From Thermaceae bacterium (lineage in GTDB: Bacteria > Deinococcota > Deinococci > Deinococcales > Marinithermaceae): a stretch of DNA of 26,755 nucleotides. A model generated the notes under the pieces. That model was not told the DNA's origin. It did not search any database and saw nothing but the letters and a program-made list of their open reading frames with translations. Both the position numbers and the translations under genes were made by a program. Within the stretch, counting starts at the first letter, position 1. Each line of letters opens with the position of its first letter. The DNA is taken from positions 1-26,755 of the forward strand of contig JALSJG010000063.1 in assembly GCA_026989475.1 (NCBI GenBank). Direction: 5' to 3'. Shown here in pieces: positions 20,851 to 26,755 of this stretch.

Positions 20851-21540
20851 TTACGCGGTGGCGCCCACCGCCTTGCGGATCGCGTCCAGAAACGCCGAGA
20901 CCGGCTGCGCGCCGAGGATCCGCTGGGCGCCGTGGTTGATCACCGTGTCCGGCACCCCGTGGATGTGGTACTTATCCGCGAGCGCGGGAAACTCCTGGGC
21001 CTCGATCATCTCCCCCACCACCTTGGGCGAGGCGTAGGCAAAGCGGTGGCTGGTGCGCACCGCCTGAGGGCAATAGGGGCAGGTGGGGGTGACGAAGACC
21101 TGGAGGATCACCTCCTGGGGGAGCTCGTTGAGTTCCTTGACCACGTCGTCCGGCAGACCGTGCCCGTCGCGCCCGATCATCTCGATGTCCTCAAGAAGGC
21201 TCGCGAACTCGTAACCGGCCGGGATCCCGCGGTAGCGGACGTTCACCGCGTCCGAGCCCTTCTCCCGAAGGATGATGGTGGGCGCGGCCTCGACCCGCAT
21301 CTCCTCGGCCTTCTTCTTCCCCTCCTCGCTGGCCAGATCGTAGACCGCGAGGTGCACCTTATCGGAAAGCGGCTCGATCTCCCGAAGGAGCTGCTCGGTC
21401 TCCTTGCAGTAGATGCAGGGCTCCTTGCCCGGCGCGATCACCGTCGAGCTATCGGTAAAGAGGACGATCTCCACGTCCCGGGTCAGGTTCCCGAGTCGTT
21501 CCTTGACGATCTGTTGTTCCTGCTCTCCTAGAAGCGGCAT
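20851..21540 (-). CDS. Protein disulfide oxidoreductase with two thioredoxin folds (PDO / glutaredoxin-like)
   Basis: 229 aa. Two tandem thioredoxin folds: the first has CIYC at 42-45 with cis-Pro in VEAAPTIIL (P87); the second has CPYC at 154-157 with cis-Pro in HGVPDTVI. This arrangement is that of the thermophile PDO family, which reduces or forms disulfides in cytoplasmic proteins, usually fed by a thioredoxin reductase; none is present here. ATG at 21540 has GGAGGG 9 nt before it. The GTG 15 nt further upstream lies within that ribosome-binding site and is rejected. It is monocistronic with its own promoter, a leader hairpin and a terminator. Confidence 0.93.
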   Translation of the reverse strand: MPLLGEQEQQIVKERLGNLTRDVEIVLFTDSSTVIAPGKEPCIYCKETEQLLREIEPLSDKVHLAVYDLASEEGKKKAEEMRVEAAPTIILREKGSDAVNVRYRGIPAGYEFASLLEDIEMIGRDGHGLPDDVVKELNELPQEVILQVFVTPTCPYCPQAVRTSHRFAYASPKVVGEMIEAQEFPALADKYHIHGVPDTVINHGAQRILGAQPVSAFLDAIRKAVGATA

Positions 21541-21560
21541 CTCTTCTCCCTCCACTCTGA

Positions 21561-21577
21561 ATGCCCCCTAGGGGCAT
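21561..21577 (-). promoter_or_regulatory. Hairpin/palindrome in the leader of the disulfide oxidoreductase gene
   Basis: ATGCCCC-(3 nt)-GGGGCAT, perfect 7-bp arms, lying about +9 to +25 from the inferred transcription start and just before the Shine-Dalgarno. It could be an mRNA 5' stabiliser or a repressor operator. Confidence 0.55.
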
Positions 21578-21591
21578 GCTCCAGATACCAG

Positions 21592-21620
21592 AGTGTAGTA
21601 TACGAGTTTAACTTTGTAAA
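21592..21620 (-). promoter_or_regulatory. Promoter of the disulfide oxidoreductase gene
   Basis: TTTACA (21615-21620) as -35, 17-bp spacer, TACACT (21592-21597) as -10. Unlike most genes here, it leaves a leader of about 45 nt with a Shine-Dalgarno. An alternative -10, TATACT, overlaps just upstream. Confidence 0.6.
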
Positions 21621-21639
21621 GCGTCGGGCTTTCTTCGGA

Positions 21640-21645
21640 TAAAAT
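21640..21645 (+). promoter_or_regulatory. -10 box (TAAAAT) of the nitrilase-family gene, leaderless
   Basis: TAAAAT ends 7 nt before ATG at 21653, which has no Shine-Dalgarno. The -35 is not clear (TTGTAA would be 20 bp upstream). Confidence 0.55.
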
Positions 21646-21652
21646 AGAGCCG

Positions 21653-22582
21653 ATGCGGATCTACCTCGCGGCGGTTCAGGCCCGACTCGACCCCACCGTC
21701 TACCGAACTCCCGAAGCCTTCCGGCTCGGGGTGGACCAGGCGATCGCCGAAGCCCTGTCCTCGGTTCCCCCGGACGCCCAGAGGATCGTAGCCTTTCCCG
21801 AGCTCTTCGGGCTACCCCTCCTCTTTTGGATGAACGCTCCCGACCCGGTTTTCGATGCGAAAACCACGATCCAGGCCGCCCTTCGATGGCTTTCCGTGCT
21901 GGGTCCCAGGGCCATCGCTTTGGGCCCATTGGGTTTTTACCGCCGCCGCGCCCTCGAAGTCTGGCCCCACTACCGCGAGGCCTTCGTCCAAGCAGCGCGT
22001 AAACACCGAGCCTATGTTTTCGCCGGAACCTGGCTCGCCCCCACCGTTGACCAGGAACCCGGCCGGGGAGTCTACCCCCTCGGCCTCACGGTGCGGAACT
22101 GGGGCTTTTGGGTCAATCCCCATGGAAGCGTACTCGCGCGACCGGAAAAGCTGCGACTGATGCCTGAAGAGAGAAAGGCCCTCGTGCGCCCAGGATCCTG
22201 GGGCGGCCAAGCGATCCGGACCGAACTCGGCACCCTGGCCACGCTGATCTGCTTGGACGCCTTTCACGAAGCCCTCGTAGAGCGAGTCGACGCCGCCGGC
22301 GCCTGGCTGGTCGTACAACCATCCGCCAATCCCGCCCGCTGGGAGGCTCCTTGGCGCCCCGACCCTCGGCGTACCGAGGGGGAAGTCTGGCTTACCGAAG
22401 GGTTACCCCAAAAGCTTAAGGGGCGGGAACACCTGCGCTACGGCCTGAACCCCATGCTGGTGGGAGACTTTTACGAAATGCACTTCGAAGGCATAAGCAA
22501 CGTAGCCGCCCCGGGAGCAGTCCTGGCACGCGTAGAGGAACCTACGACACCTGGATCGGCGGGCTTTTTGGTCGAACTTTAG
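21653..22582 (+). CDS. Nitrilase-superfamily carbon-nitrogen hydrolase
   Basis: 309 aa. It keeps the catalytic triad of the superfamily: E50 in IVAFPELFG, K166 in RPEKLRLMP and C200 in ATLICLDAFHE. It starts MRIYLAAVQARLDP, the usual first strand. Members hydrolyse amides or nitriles in the cytoplasm; the substrate is not predictable. There is an insertion around WMNAPDPVFDAKTT (59-72) and the ending is unlike that of beta-ureidopropionase or NAD synthetase amidase domains. Codon use seems slightly less extreme in G/C than that of its neighbours. It is divergent from the disulfide oxidoreductase, and its last 4 bp overlap the convergent SufT-like gene. Confidence 0.9.
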   Translation: MRIYLAAVQARLDPTVYRTPEAFRLGVDQAIAEALSSVPPDAQRIVAFPELFGLPLLFWMNAPDPVFDAKTTIQAALRWLSVLGPRAIALGPLGFYRRRALEVWPHYREAFVQAARKHRAYVFAGTWLAPTVDQEPGRGVYPLGLTVRNWGFWVNPHGSVLARPEKLRLMPEERKALVRPGSWGGQAIRTELGTLATLICLDAFHEALVERVDAAGAWLVVQPSANPARWEAPWRPDPRRTEGEVWLTEGLPQKLKGREHLRYGLNPMLVGDFYEMHFEGISNVAAPGAVLARVEEPTTPGSAGFLVEL

Positions 22583-22941
22583 ACGTTGAACCCGAGCATC
22601 CGGAGCTGCCTCTTCCCCTCCTCGGTCATCCGCGCCGGGGTCCAGGGCGGGCTCCAGACGAAGTCGATGTTCACACCCTTAACCCCGGGCACTTTGAGCA
22701 CCGCGAGCTCGGCGTCGGCCTTGATCATGTCCTGAACCGGACATCCGATCGCGGTCAGGGTCATCTCGATGTCCACGACACCGTCGGGGTTAACGTGGAC
22801 GTTGTAGATCAGGCCGAGGTCCACCACGTTGACCGGGATCTCGGGGTCCTTCACGACCTTGAGGGCCTCGAGGATTTCCTCGACCTTGGGGAGTTGCTTG
22901 GCTCCGTTTCCGACCTCGGGGGCCTTGGGCTCCTCGCTCAT
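22579..22941 (-). CDS. MIP18/DUF59-family Fe-S cluster assembly factor (SufT/PaaD-like)
   Basis: 120 aa from ATG at 22941. A short polar N-terminus (MSEEPKAPEVGNGAKQ) precedes the DUF59 domain: VKDPEIPVNVVDLGLIYNVH, then DIEMTLTAIGCPVQDMI with the conserved reactive Cys, and FVWSPPWTPARMTEEGKRQL. Such proteins act in maturation of [4Fe-4S] proteins. The ATG 9 nt upstream in frame begins within the -10 box TATAAT and is rejected; TATAAT ends 7 nt before the chosen ATG, which indicates a leaderless mRNA. The EtfD-like Fe-S protein is the upstream neighbour on the same strand, a possible client. Confidence 0.93.
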   Translation of the reverse strand: MSEEPKAPEVGNGAKQLPKVEEILEALKVVKDPEIPVNVVDLGLIYNVHVNPDGVVDIEMTLTAIGCPVQDMIKADAELAVLKVPGVKGVNIDFVWSPPWTPARMTEEGKRQLRMLGFNV

Positions 22942-22948
22942 GAGCCGC

Positions 22949-22977
22949 ATTATATCCGACCAAAACGCTCGGATAAA
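22949..22977 (-). promoter_or_regulatory. Promoter of the SufT-like gene with an overlapping palindrome
   Basis: TTTATC (22972-22977) as -35, 17-bp spacer, perfect TATAAT (22949-22954) as -10. An inverted repeat with 7-bp arms, TATCCGA at 22953-22959 and TCGGATA at 22969-22975 (plus strand, 9-bp centre), overlaps both boxes and is well placed to be a repressor operator. Confidence 0.6.
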
Positions 22978-23001
22978 GTAGCCTTTTACCCTACCCGGGT
23001 T

Positions 23002-25038
23002 TCAGGCCTTGAGCGCGCCGATGCGGCGTTTTTCATCCTCCAGCGCCTCGGCGACCAGCTCGGCGAGGTCCCGGACCTCGGGCGCCCCCTCACCGTCTTG
23101 GGCCGCCTCGTCCTCGAACATGCGCATGCAGAAGGGGCAAGCGGTGGCGATGATCCGAGCACCCGTGCCCTTGAGCTCCCGGTAGCGGTTTTCCGAGATC
23201 CGCATCTTGCCGGGGCTCTCCTCCTTCCAAAACTGCGCGCCACCGGCGCCACAGCAAAAACTCCCCGCCCGGGTGCGCTCGGGCTCGGCCAGGCTAAAGC
23301 CCACCTCGGCCACCAGGTTGCGGGGCGGCTCGTAGACGCCGTTATGCCGGCCGAGGTAGCAGGGGTCGTGGTAGGTCGCCTTGCCCTCGAGCACCGGGAA
23401 GACCGGCAGTTTTCCCTCCTCGATGAGTTCCTGGATGAACTCGGTGTGATGCTTCACCGTGTAGCTTCCCCCGAACTCGGGGTACTCGTTCTTGATCGTG
23501 TGGTAACAGTGCGGGCAGGTGGTGACGATCACCCTGGGATTCGCCGCGTTCAGCTTCTCGACGTTCTCGGTGGCGAGCTGGAAGAAGAGGTACTCGTTCC
23601 CGGCGCGCCGGGCCGAGTCGCCGCTGCACTTTTCCTCTTTTCCGAGCACCGCCCAGCGGACCCCGGTCGCGTCCAGGATGGTCGCCATCGCCCGGGCGAT
23701 CTTCTGGGCCCGAGGGTCGTAGCTGGCGGCGCAGCCCAGCCAGTAGAGCACGTCGGGATCCGGAACCTCGGCGACGGTGGGCACCTTGAAGGGAAGCCCC
23801 TCGGCCCAGTCCATGCGCTTTTCCGCCGCGAGGCCCCAGGGGTTCCCCGAGCGCTCCATACCCCGGAACGCGTTTTGCAGCTCGGAGGGGAACTCCCCCT
23901 CCATCAAGACCCGCTCCCGGCGCAGGTCGGTGATGTGGAGCATGGGCTCGTTGCCGACCGGGCAGACCTCCACGCAGGCCAGACAGGTGGTGCAGGACCA
24001 GAGCGCCTCCTCATTGATGGCGAACTCCATGAGGGGCCTCGGGCTTTCCTTCCCCGCCGCGAACTCGGGAAGGATGTCATTGAGCTCGTACCGCTCGCTG
24101 ATGATGAGGGCGGAAGGCGATAGCGGTTTTCCAGTGGCGTAGGCAGGGCAGACCTCCTGGCATCGGTTACACATGATGCAGGCATAGGGATCTAGAAGGC
24201 GCGGCCAGGTGAAGTCCTCCAGCTTCCTTACCCCGAAAACCTCGGCGGCTTCGTCCTCGAAGTCGATGGGGGAAAGCGCCCCGGGCACCTCCTTTTGGAA
24301 GGTCAGCTTGATCCCGGAGATCATCAGGTGGATGTGCTTGGAGCGCGGGAAGTACGGAATGAAGGCGAGGATCGAGCCGAGCGCGCCCCACCAGAAAAGG
24401 TGCTCGAAAAAGACCTGCCCCGCGGGTGAAAGACCGGCGAAAAGGGCGCTCGCGGCGCTCGCCACCGGCTGGAAGGGGTCAGGCCCTGCATGGGCGAGCT
24501 GGGCGGCCTTGGCAAGCAGCCTGGAGGAAACGTGGAAGAAGATGAAGGCCCCGACGATCGCCGAGTCCCGCTGGATCCCGGCCCGGGCCTTCTCGTGCAA
24601 GGGAACGTGGGGCCCCACAAAGAGCTCGGAGGGGCGGACCAGGTAGCGCCGGACCATCAGCGCCACAATGCCGATGAGCACCGAGGCAGAAAGGAGGTCG
24701 GCGAGGAGGTTGTGGACGTTCCAGAGCCCGCCCCGGGTCTCGAGCGGAAAAAATCCCTCGAGCACGTCCACCAGGTTGACCAGCAGGTAGTAGACGAAGC
24801 CATAGAAGACGAGGGCGTGGAAGAAGGAGGCCAGCGGGCGGCTGCGAAACACGGTCTGCTGGGTGAGGACCAGCCAAAGCGCCCGCCCCACCCGTTCCGG
24901 CAAGCGGTCGAAGCGATCCTCCGGCCTCCCCCGGCGCCAGGCGAGGTAGATACGGTAAAAGCCCAGGCCGCCGTAATAAAAGCTCAAGGCGGCGGCAACG
25001 AGGAAGAGGAGTTTCTCAACCGGCGTGAGCATGGCCAC
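23002..25038 (-). CDS. Membrane-bound Fe-S oxidoreductase, EtfD/HdrD-like (ETF:quinone oxidoreductase type)
   Basis: 678 aa. Five membrane segments (about 8-33, 69-93, 110-130, 160-178 and 209-230) form a NarI-like membrane part. Then come two [4Fe-4S] motifs, CIMCNRCQEVCP (287-297) and CTTCLACVEVCP (349-359), and two CCG domains: LGCAASYD and CPHCYHT; DPCYLGRHNG, FCCGAGG and CPFCMRM. This architecture matches EtfD-type proteins that pass electrons from electron-transfer flavoprotein to menaquinone in fatty-acid oxidation. No etfAB genes are in the window. The start is either GTG at 25038 or ATG at 25032; neither has a convincing ribosome-binding site. Confidence 0.93.
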   Translation of the reverse strand: MAMLTPVEKLLFLVAAALSFYYGGLGFYRIYLAWRRGRPEDRFDRLPERVGRALWLVLTQQTVFRSRPLASFFHALVFYGFVYYLLVNLVDVLEGFFPLETRGGLWNVHNLLADLLSASVLIGIVALMVRRYLVRPSELFVGPHVPLHEKARAGIQRDSAIVGAFIFFHVSSRLLAKAAQLAHAGPDPFQPVASAASALFAGLSPAGQVFFEHLFWWGALGSILAFIPYFPRSKHIHLMISGIKLTFQKEVPGALSPIDFEDEAAEVFGVRKLEDFTWPRLLDPYACIMCNRCQEVCPAYATGKPLSPSALIISERYELNDILPEFAAGKESPRPLMEFAINEEALWSCTTCLACVEVCPVGNEPMLHITDLRRERVLMEGEFPSELQNAFRGMERSGNPWGLAAEKRMDWAEGLPFKVPTVAEVPDPDVLYWLGCAASYDPRAQKIARAMATILDATGVRWAVLGKEEKCSGDSARRAGNEYLFFQLATENVEKLNAANPRVIVTTCPHCYHTIKNEYPEFGGSYTVKHHTEFIQELIEEGKLPVFPVLEGKATYHDPCYLGRHNGVYEPPRNLVAEVGFSLAEPERTRAGSFCCGAGGAQFWKEESPGKMRISENRYRELKGTGARIIATACPFCMRMFEDEAAQDGEGAPEVRDLAELVAEALEDEKRRIGALKA

Positions 25039-25063
25039 CCCCAGAGTTCCTACGCTCCGTCAA

Positions 25064-25069
25064 ATATTA
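25064..25069 (-). promoter_or_regulatory. Possible -10 box (TAATAT) of the EtfD-like gene
   Basis: TAATAT in the 49-bp gap before the EtfD-like gene, the only AT-rich run there. It leaves a leader of about 20 nt. No convincing -35 was seen; read-through from the folD/PAP2 genes is the alternative. Confidence 0.3.
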
Positions 25070-25087
25070 CCCCGCAACCTACCTGAC

Positions 25088-25570
25088 CTAGAAGAAGTGG
25101 AAGCTCGCCCAGGCCACGAAGGCACCGAGCATGGCACCCACCAGAACCTCCAGGTAGCTGTGCCCGAGGAGCTCCTTCAAAGGCCCCGGGGCAAAGCCCT
25201 TTTGCAAAACGTCCTGGAGTTCCCGTACGAGCTGGTTCAAAAGCTCCGCCTGCTGGCCCGCGTGGCGACGGATCCCGGTGGCGTCGTACATCACCACCAG
25301 GGCGAAGATCGCCGCCACGGCAAAAAGGGGACTGTCCCAGCCCTCTGCAAAGGCCACCGATACCGCGAGCGCGCTCACCGTGGCGGAGTGGGTCGAGGGC
25401 ATCCCGCCGGTGTCCAGAAGACGCCTGAAATCCCACCGACGGTAGAGGGCATAATCCAGTAAGATCTTGAGCACCTGGGCTACCATGTTGGCCGCCACCG
25501 CCGTCCAGAAGACCTGGTTGCGCACCAAACCCGCGTCCCACTTGGTAGGGAGCTCGTCCGGCAGCGTCAC
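25088..25570 (-). CDS. Divergent PAP2-family membrane protein (DUF212, YuiD-like)
   Basis: 160 aa. Three to four membrane segments with the family motif LLDTGGMPSTHSATVSALAV, then FALVVMYDATGIRRHAGQQA and GHSYLEVLVGAMLGAFVAW. The SxH and GHS motifs relate it to PAP2 phosphatases, with a divergent active site; the function is unknown. GTG at 25570 overlaps the folD stop by 4 bp (GTGA), so it is translationally coupled to folD. Confidence 0.92.
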   Translation of the reverse strand: MTLPDELPTKWDAGLVRNQVFWTAVAANMVAQVLKILLDYALYRRWDFRRLLDTGGMPSTHSATVSALAVSVAFAEGWDSPLFAVAAIFALVVMYDATGIRRHAGQQAELLNQLVRELQDVLQKGFAPGPLKELLGHSYLEVLVGAMLGAFVAWASFHFF

Positions 25571-26412
25571 GCACCCCTCCTACGCCTGGCCGCCCGTAGG
25601 GTATTCGCCATCAACATGGCGACGGTCATCGGCCCCACCCCACCGGGGACGGGGGTGAGCGCCCCGGCCACCTCGGCCACCCCCGGGTCCGCGTCGCCGA
25701 GGAGCCGATCCCCGACGCGGGTAATGCCAACGTCCACCACCACCGCTCCCGGCCGCACCATCCCCGACTTAAGGTAGCCCGGCCGGCCCACCGCCGAGAC
25801 CAGGATCTCGGCCTCCCGGGTGAGCCCGGGGAGGTCCCGGGTGCGGGAATGCGCCACGCTCACGGTGGCATCGGCGAAGAGCAGCATGGCGGTCATGGGT
25901 TTTCCCACGATGTTGCTCCGGCCCACCACCACCGCCCGCCTACCCTCTACCTCGATTCCGTAGTGATCGAGGAGGCGCATGATCCCGGACGGGGTGCAGG
26001 GATCGAGGCCCACCCCGGGCCCTTGCGACCAGAGCCGGCCCACGTTCAGGGGATGAAAGCCGTCCACGTCCTTGGCCGGGTCGATGTGCTCGAGCACCCG
26101 CTCACTCCGGATCCCCGCCGGCAGGGGGAGCTGGACCAGGATCCCGTCCACCTCGGGGTCCGCGTTCAAGCGGTCGAGCAGGGCAAAAAGCTCGGCCTCC
26201 TCGGTCCCCTCGGGCAGGGCGTGCACCTGACTATGGATCCCGAGCGCCCGCGCTTTTTTGGCCTTCAGGCGCACGTAGGCCACCGAAGCGGGGTCCTCCC
26301 CCACCAGGATCACGTGAAGCGAGGGGGTAAAGGAAAGCCGCGCCAGCTCAGCGCGGAGCTCGGCGTAGACCAACTCGGCTACCGGCTTGCCATAAAGCAG
26401 CCGCGCCGGCAC
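25567..26412 (-). CDS. folD: Bifunctional methylenetetrahydrofolate dehydrogenase / methenyltetrahydrofolate cyclohydrolase
   Basis: 281 aa, normal for FolD. Motifs: VGEDPASVAYVRLKAKKARA with the catalytic Lys, VDGILVQLPLP, HPLNVGRLW, PCTPSGIMRLLDHYGI and the nucleotide-binding VVGRSNIVGKPMTAML, ending PVPGGVGPMTVAMLMANTLR. It interconverts 5,10-methylene- and 10-formyl-tetrahydrofolate for purine and formyl-Met synthesis. GTG at 26412 begins 1 bp after the nusB stop, so the two share an operon. Confidence 0.97.
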   Translation of the reverse strand: MPARLLYGKPVAELVYAELRAELARLSFTPSLHVILVGEDPASVAYVRLKAKKARALGIHSQVHALPEGTEEAELFALLDRLNADPEVDGILVQLPLPAGIRSERVLEHIDPAKDVDGFHPLNVGRLWSQGPGVGLDPCTPSGIMRLLDHYGIEVEGRRAVVVGRSNIVGKPMTAMLLFADATVSVAHSRTRDLPGLTREAEILVSAVGRPGYLKSGMVRPGAVVVDVGITRVGDRLLGDADPGVAEVAGALTPVPGGVGPMTVAMLMANTLRAARRRRGA

Positions 26413-26413
26413 G

Positions 26414-26755
26414 CTAGCCCTCCCTGGGGGCAGCAGCGAGCTCGCCGGCCTCGATCCGCCGCACCAGCCGGGAGAGCACGCCGTTCACGAACCGCCCCGA
26501 GTCCTCGCCCCCATAGCGCTTGGCAATCTTCACCGCGACCTCGATCAAGGGGGCGAACGGCGTGGGCTCGAAGAGCGCCTCAAAGGTGGCGAGGCGGAGC
26601 ACGGTAAGATCGGTCTGGTTCATCTGCTCAAAGCTCCAGCCCTCGATCGTCTCACGGAGGACCCGATCCACCTCCTCCTGGCGGTCCAAATAACCCTTCA
26701 CCAACCGACGGGCAAAAGCGAGGGTCTCCTCGTCGGGAGGGTCGGGCTCGAGCTC
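26414..26755 (-). CDS. nusB: Transcription antitermination factor NusB (3' part)
   Basis: The frame is open to the right edge, so the 5' end is missing; 113 residues are visible. They include FARRLVKGYLDRQEEVDRVL, IEGWSFEQMNQTDLTVLRLA, TFEALFEPTPFAPLIEVAVK, and IAKRYGGEDSGRFVNGVLSR, all typical of NusB's C-terminal half. NusB binds boxA RNA with NusE/S10 in rRNA antitermination. A TTG at 26704 is internal and is not the start, because the homologous sequence continues upstream. It is followed 1 bp later by folD. Confidence 0.95.
   Translation of the reverse strand, partial: ELEPDPPDEETLAFARRLVKGYLDRQEEVDRVLRETIEGWSFEQMNQTDLTVLRLATFEALFEPTPFAPLIEVAVKIAKRYGGEDSGRFVNGVLSRLVRRIEAGELAAAPREG

Noticed and set aside
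22795..24123. 442-aa plus-strand open frame opposite the EtfD-like gene
   Set aside because: Complement shadow; the cysteine motifs are on the minus strand.
1..26755. Search by eye for CRISPR arrays, insertion-sequence ends, transposases, integrase genes, restriction or toxin-antitoxin genes
   Set aside because: None seen; all regions over 300 bp are occupied by genes.

Overview
The window is a GC-rich, densely packed stretch of bacterial chromosome of ordinary housekeeping and accessory character. Protein families, very high G/C at third codon positions, frequent GTG starts, many genes with a TANNNT box 6-7 nt before the start codon (leaderless mRNAs), a two-thioredoxin-fold disulfide oxidoreductase and a menaquinone-type EtfD-like Fe-S protein all point to Deinococcota, most likely a Thermaceae thermophile. 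The genus is not resolved by reading alone. I see no phage, insertion sequence, CRISPR array or plasmid genes.

Layout. 1-1.7 kb (-): the start of a secreted protein running off the left edge, then a NarL-type response regulator and its DesK/NarX-type kinase. 1.75-3.74 kb (+): ftsX and an EnvC-like murein hydrolase activator. 3.73-7.78 kb (-): ftsE, long-form hpf, a broken PEBP-family gene, and a cytochrome c / OmpR-type regulator / kinase operon with PhoB-box-like direct repeats in front. 7.83-9.63 kb (+): a CtpA-type S41 protease with a strong terminator, then an unrecognised small gene. 9.6-11.6 kb (-): an EamA-type exporter under a probable TetR-type operator, and a secreted protein of unknown function. 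11.6-17.9 kb (-): a full oppABCDF peptide-uptake operon. 17.99-18.32 kb (-): tRNA-Leu(CAA) followed at once by secG. 18.35-21.54 kb (-): a gamma-glutamyltranspeptidase-like enzyme, a rhodanese-TlpA fusion lipoprotein and the disulfide oxidoreductase. 21.65-22.58 kb (+): a nitrilase-superfamily amidase. 22.58-26.75 kb (-): a SufT/MIP18-type Fe-S assembly factor, the EtfD-like membrane Fe-S oxidoreductase, a divergent PAP2 protein, folD and the 3' part of nusB.

How the parts work together. FtsE, FtsX and the EnvC-like protein should form one septal cell-wall hydrolysis switch, yet ftsE lies 4.5 kb from ftsX on the opposite strand, next to the S41 protease. The opp operon, the protease and the transpeptidase-like enzyme fit growth on peptides. 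The disulfide oxidoreductase and rhodanese-TlpA lipoprotein suggest a thiol/sulfur-handling neighbourhood.

The most notable non-coding features are ten candidate leaderless promoters, a 15-bp inverted repeat that seems to terminate secG while containing the oppA promoter, a tRNA-secG transcription unit whose mRNA 5' end is probably made by tRNA processing, and direct repeats that look like the operator of the cytochrome c/two-component operon. I did not find a convincing wholly new multi-gene system.
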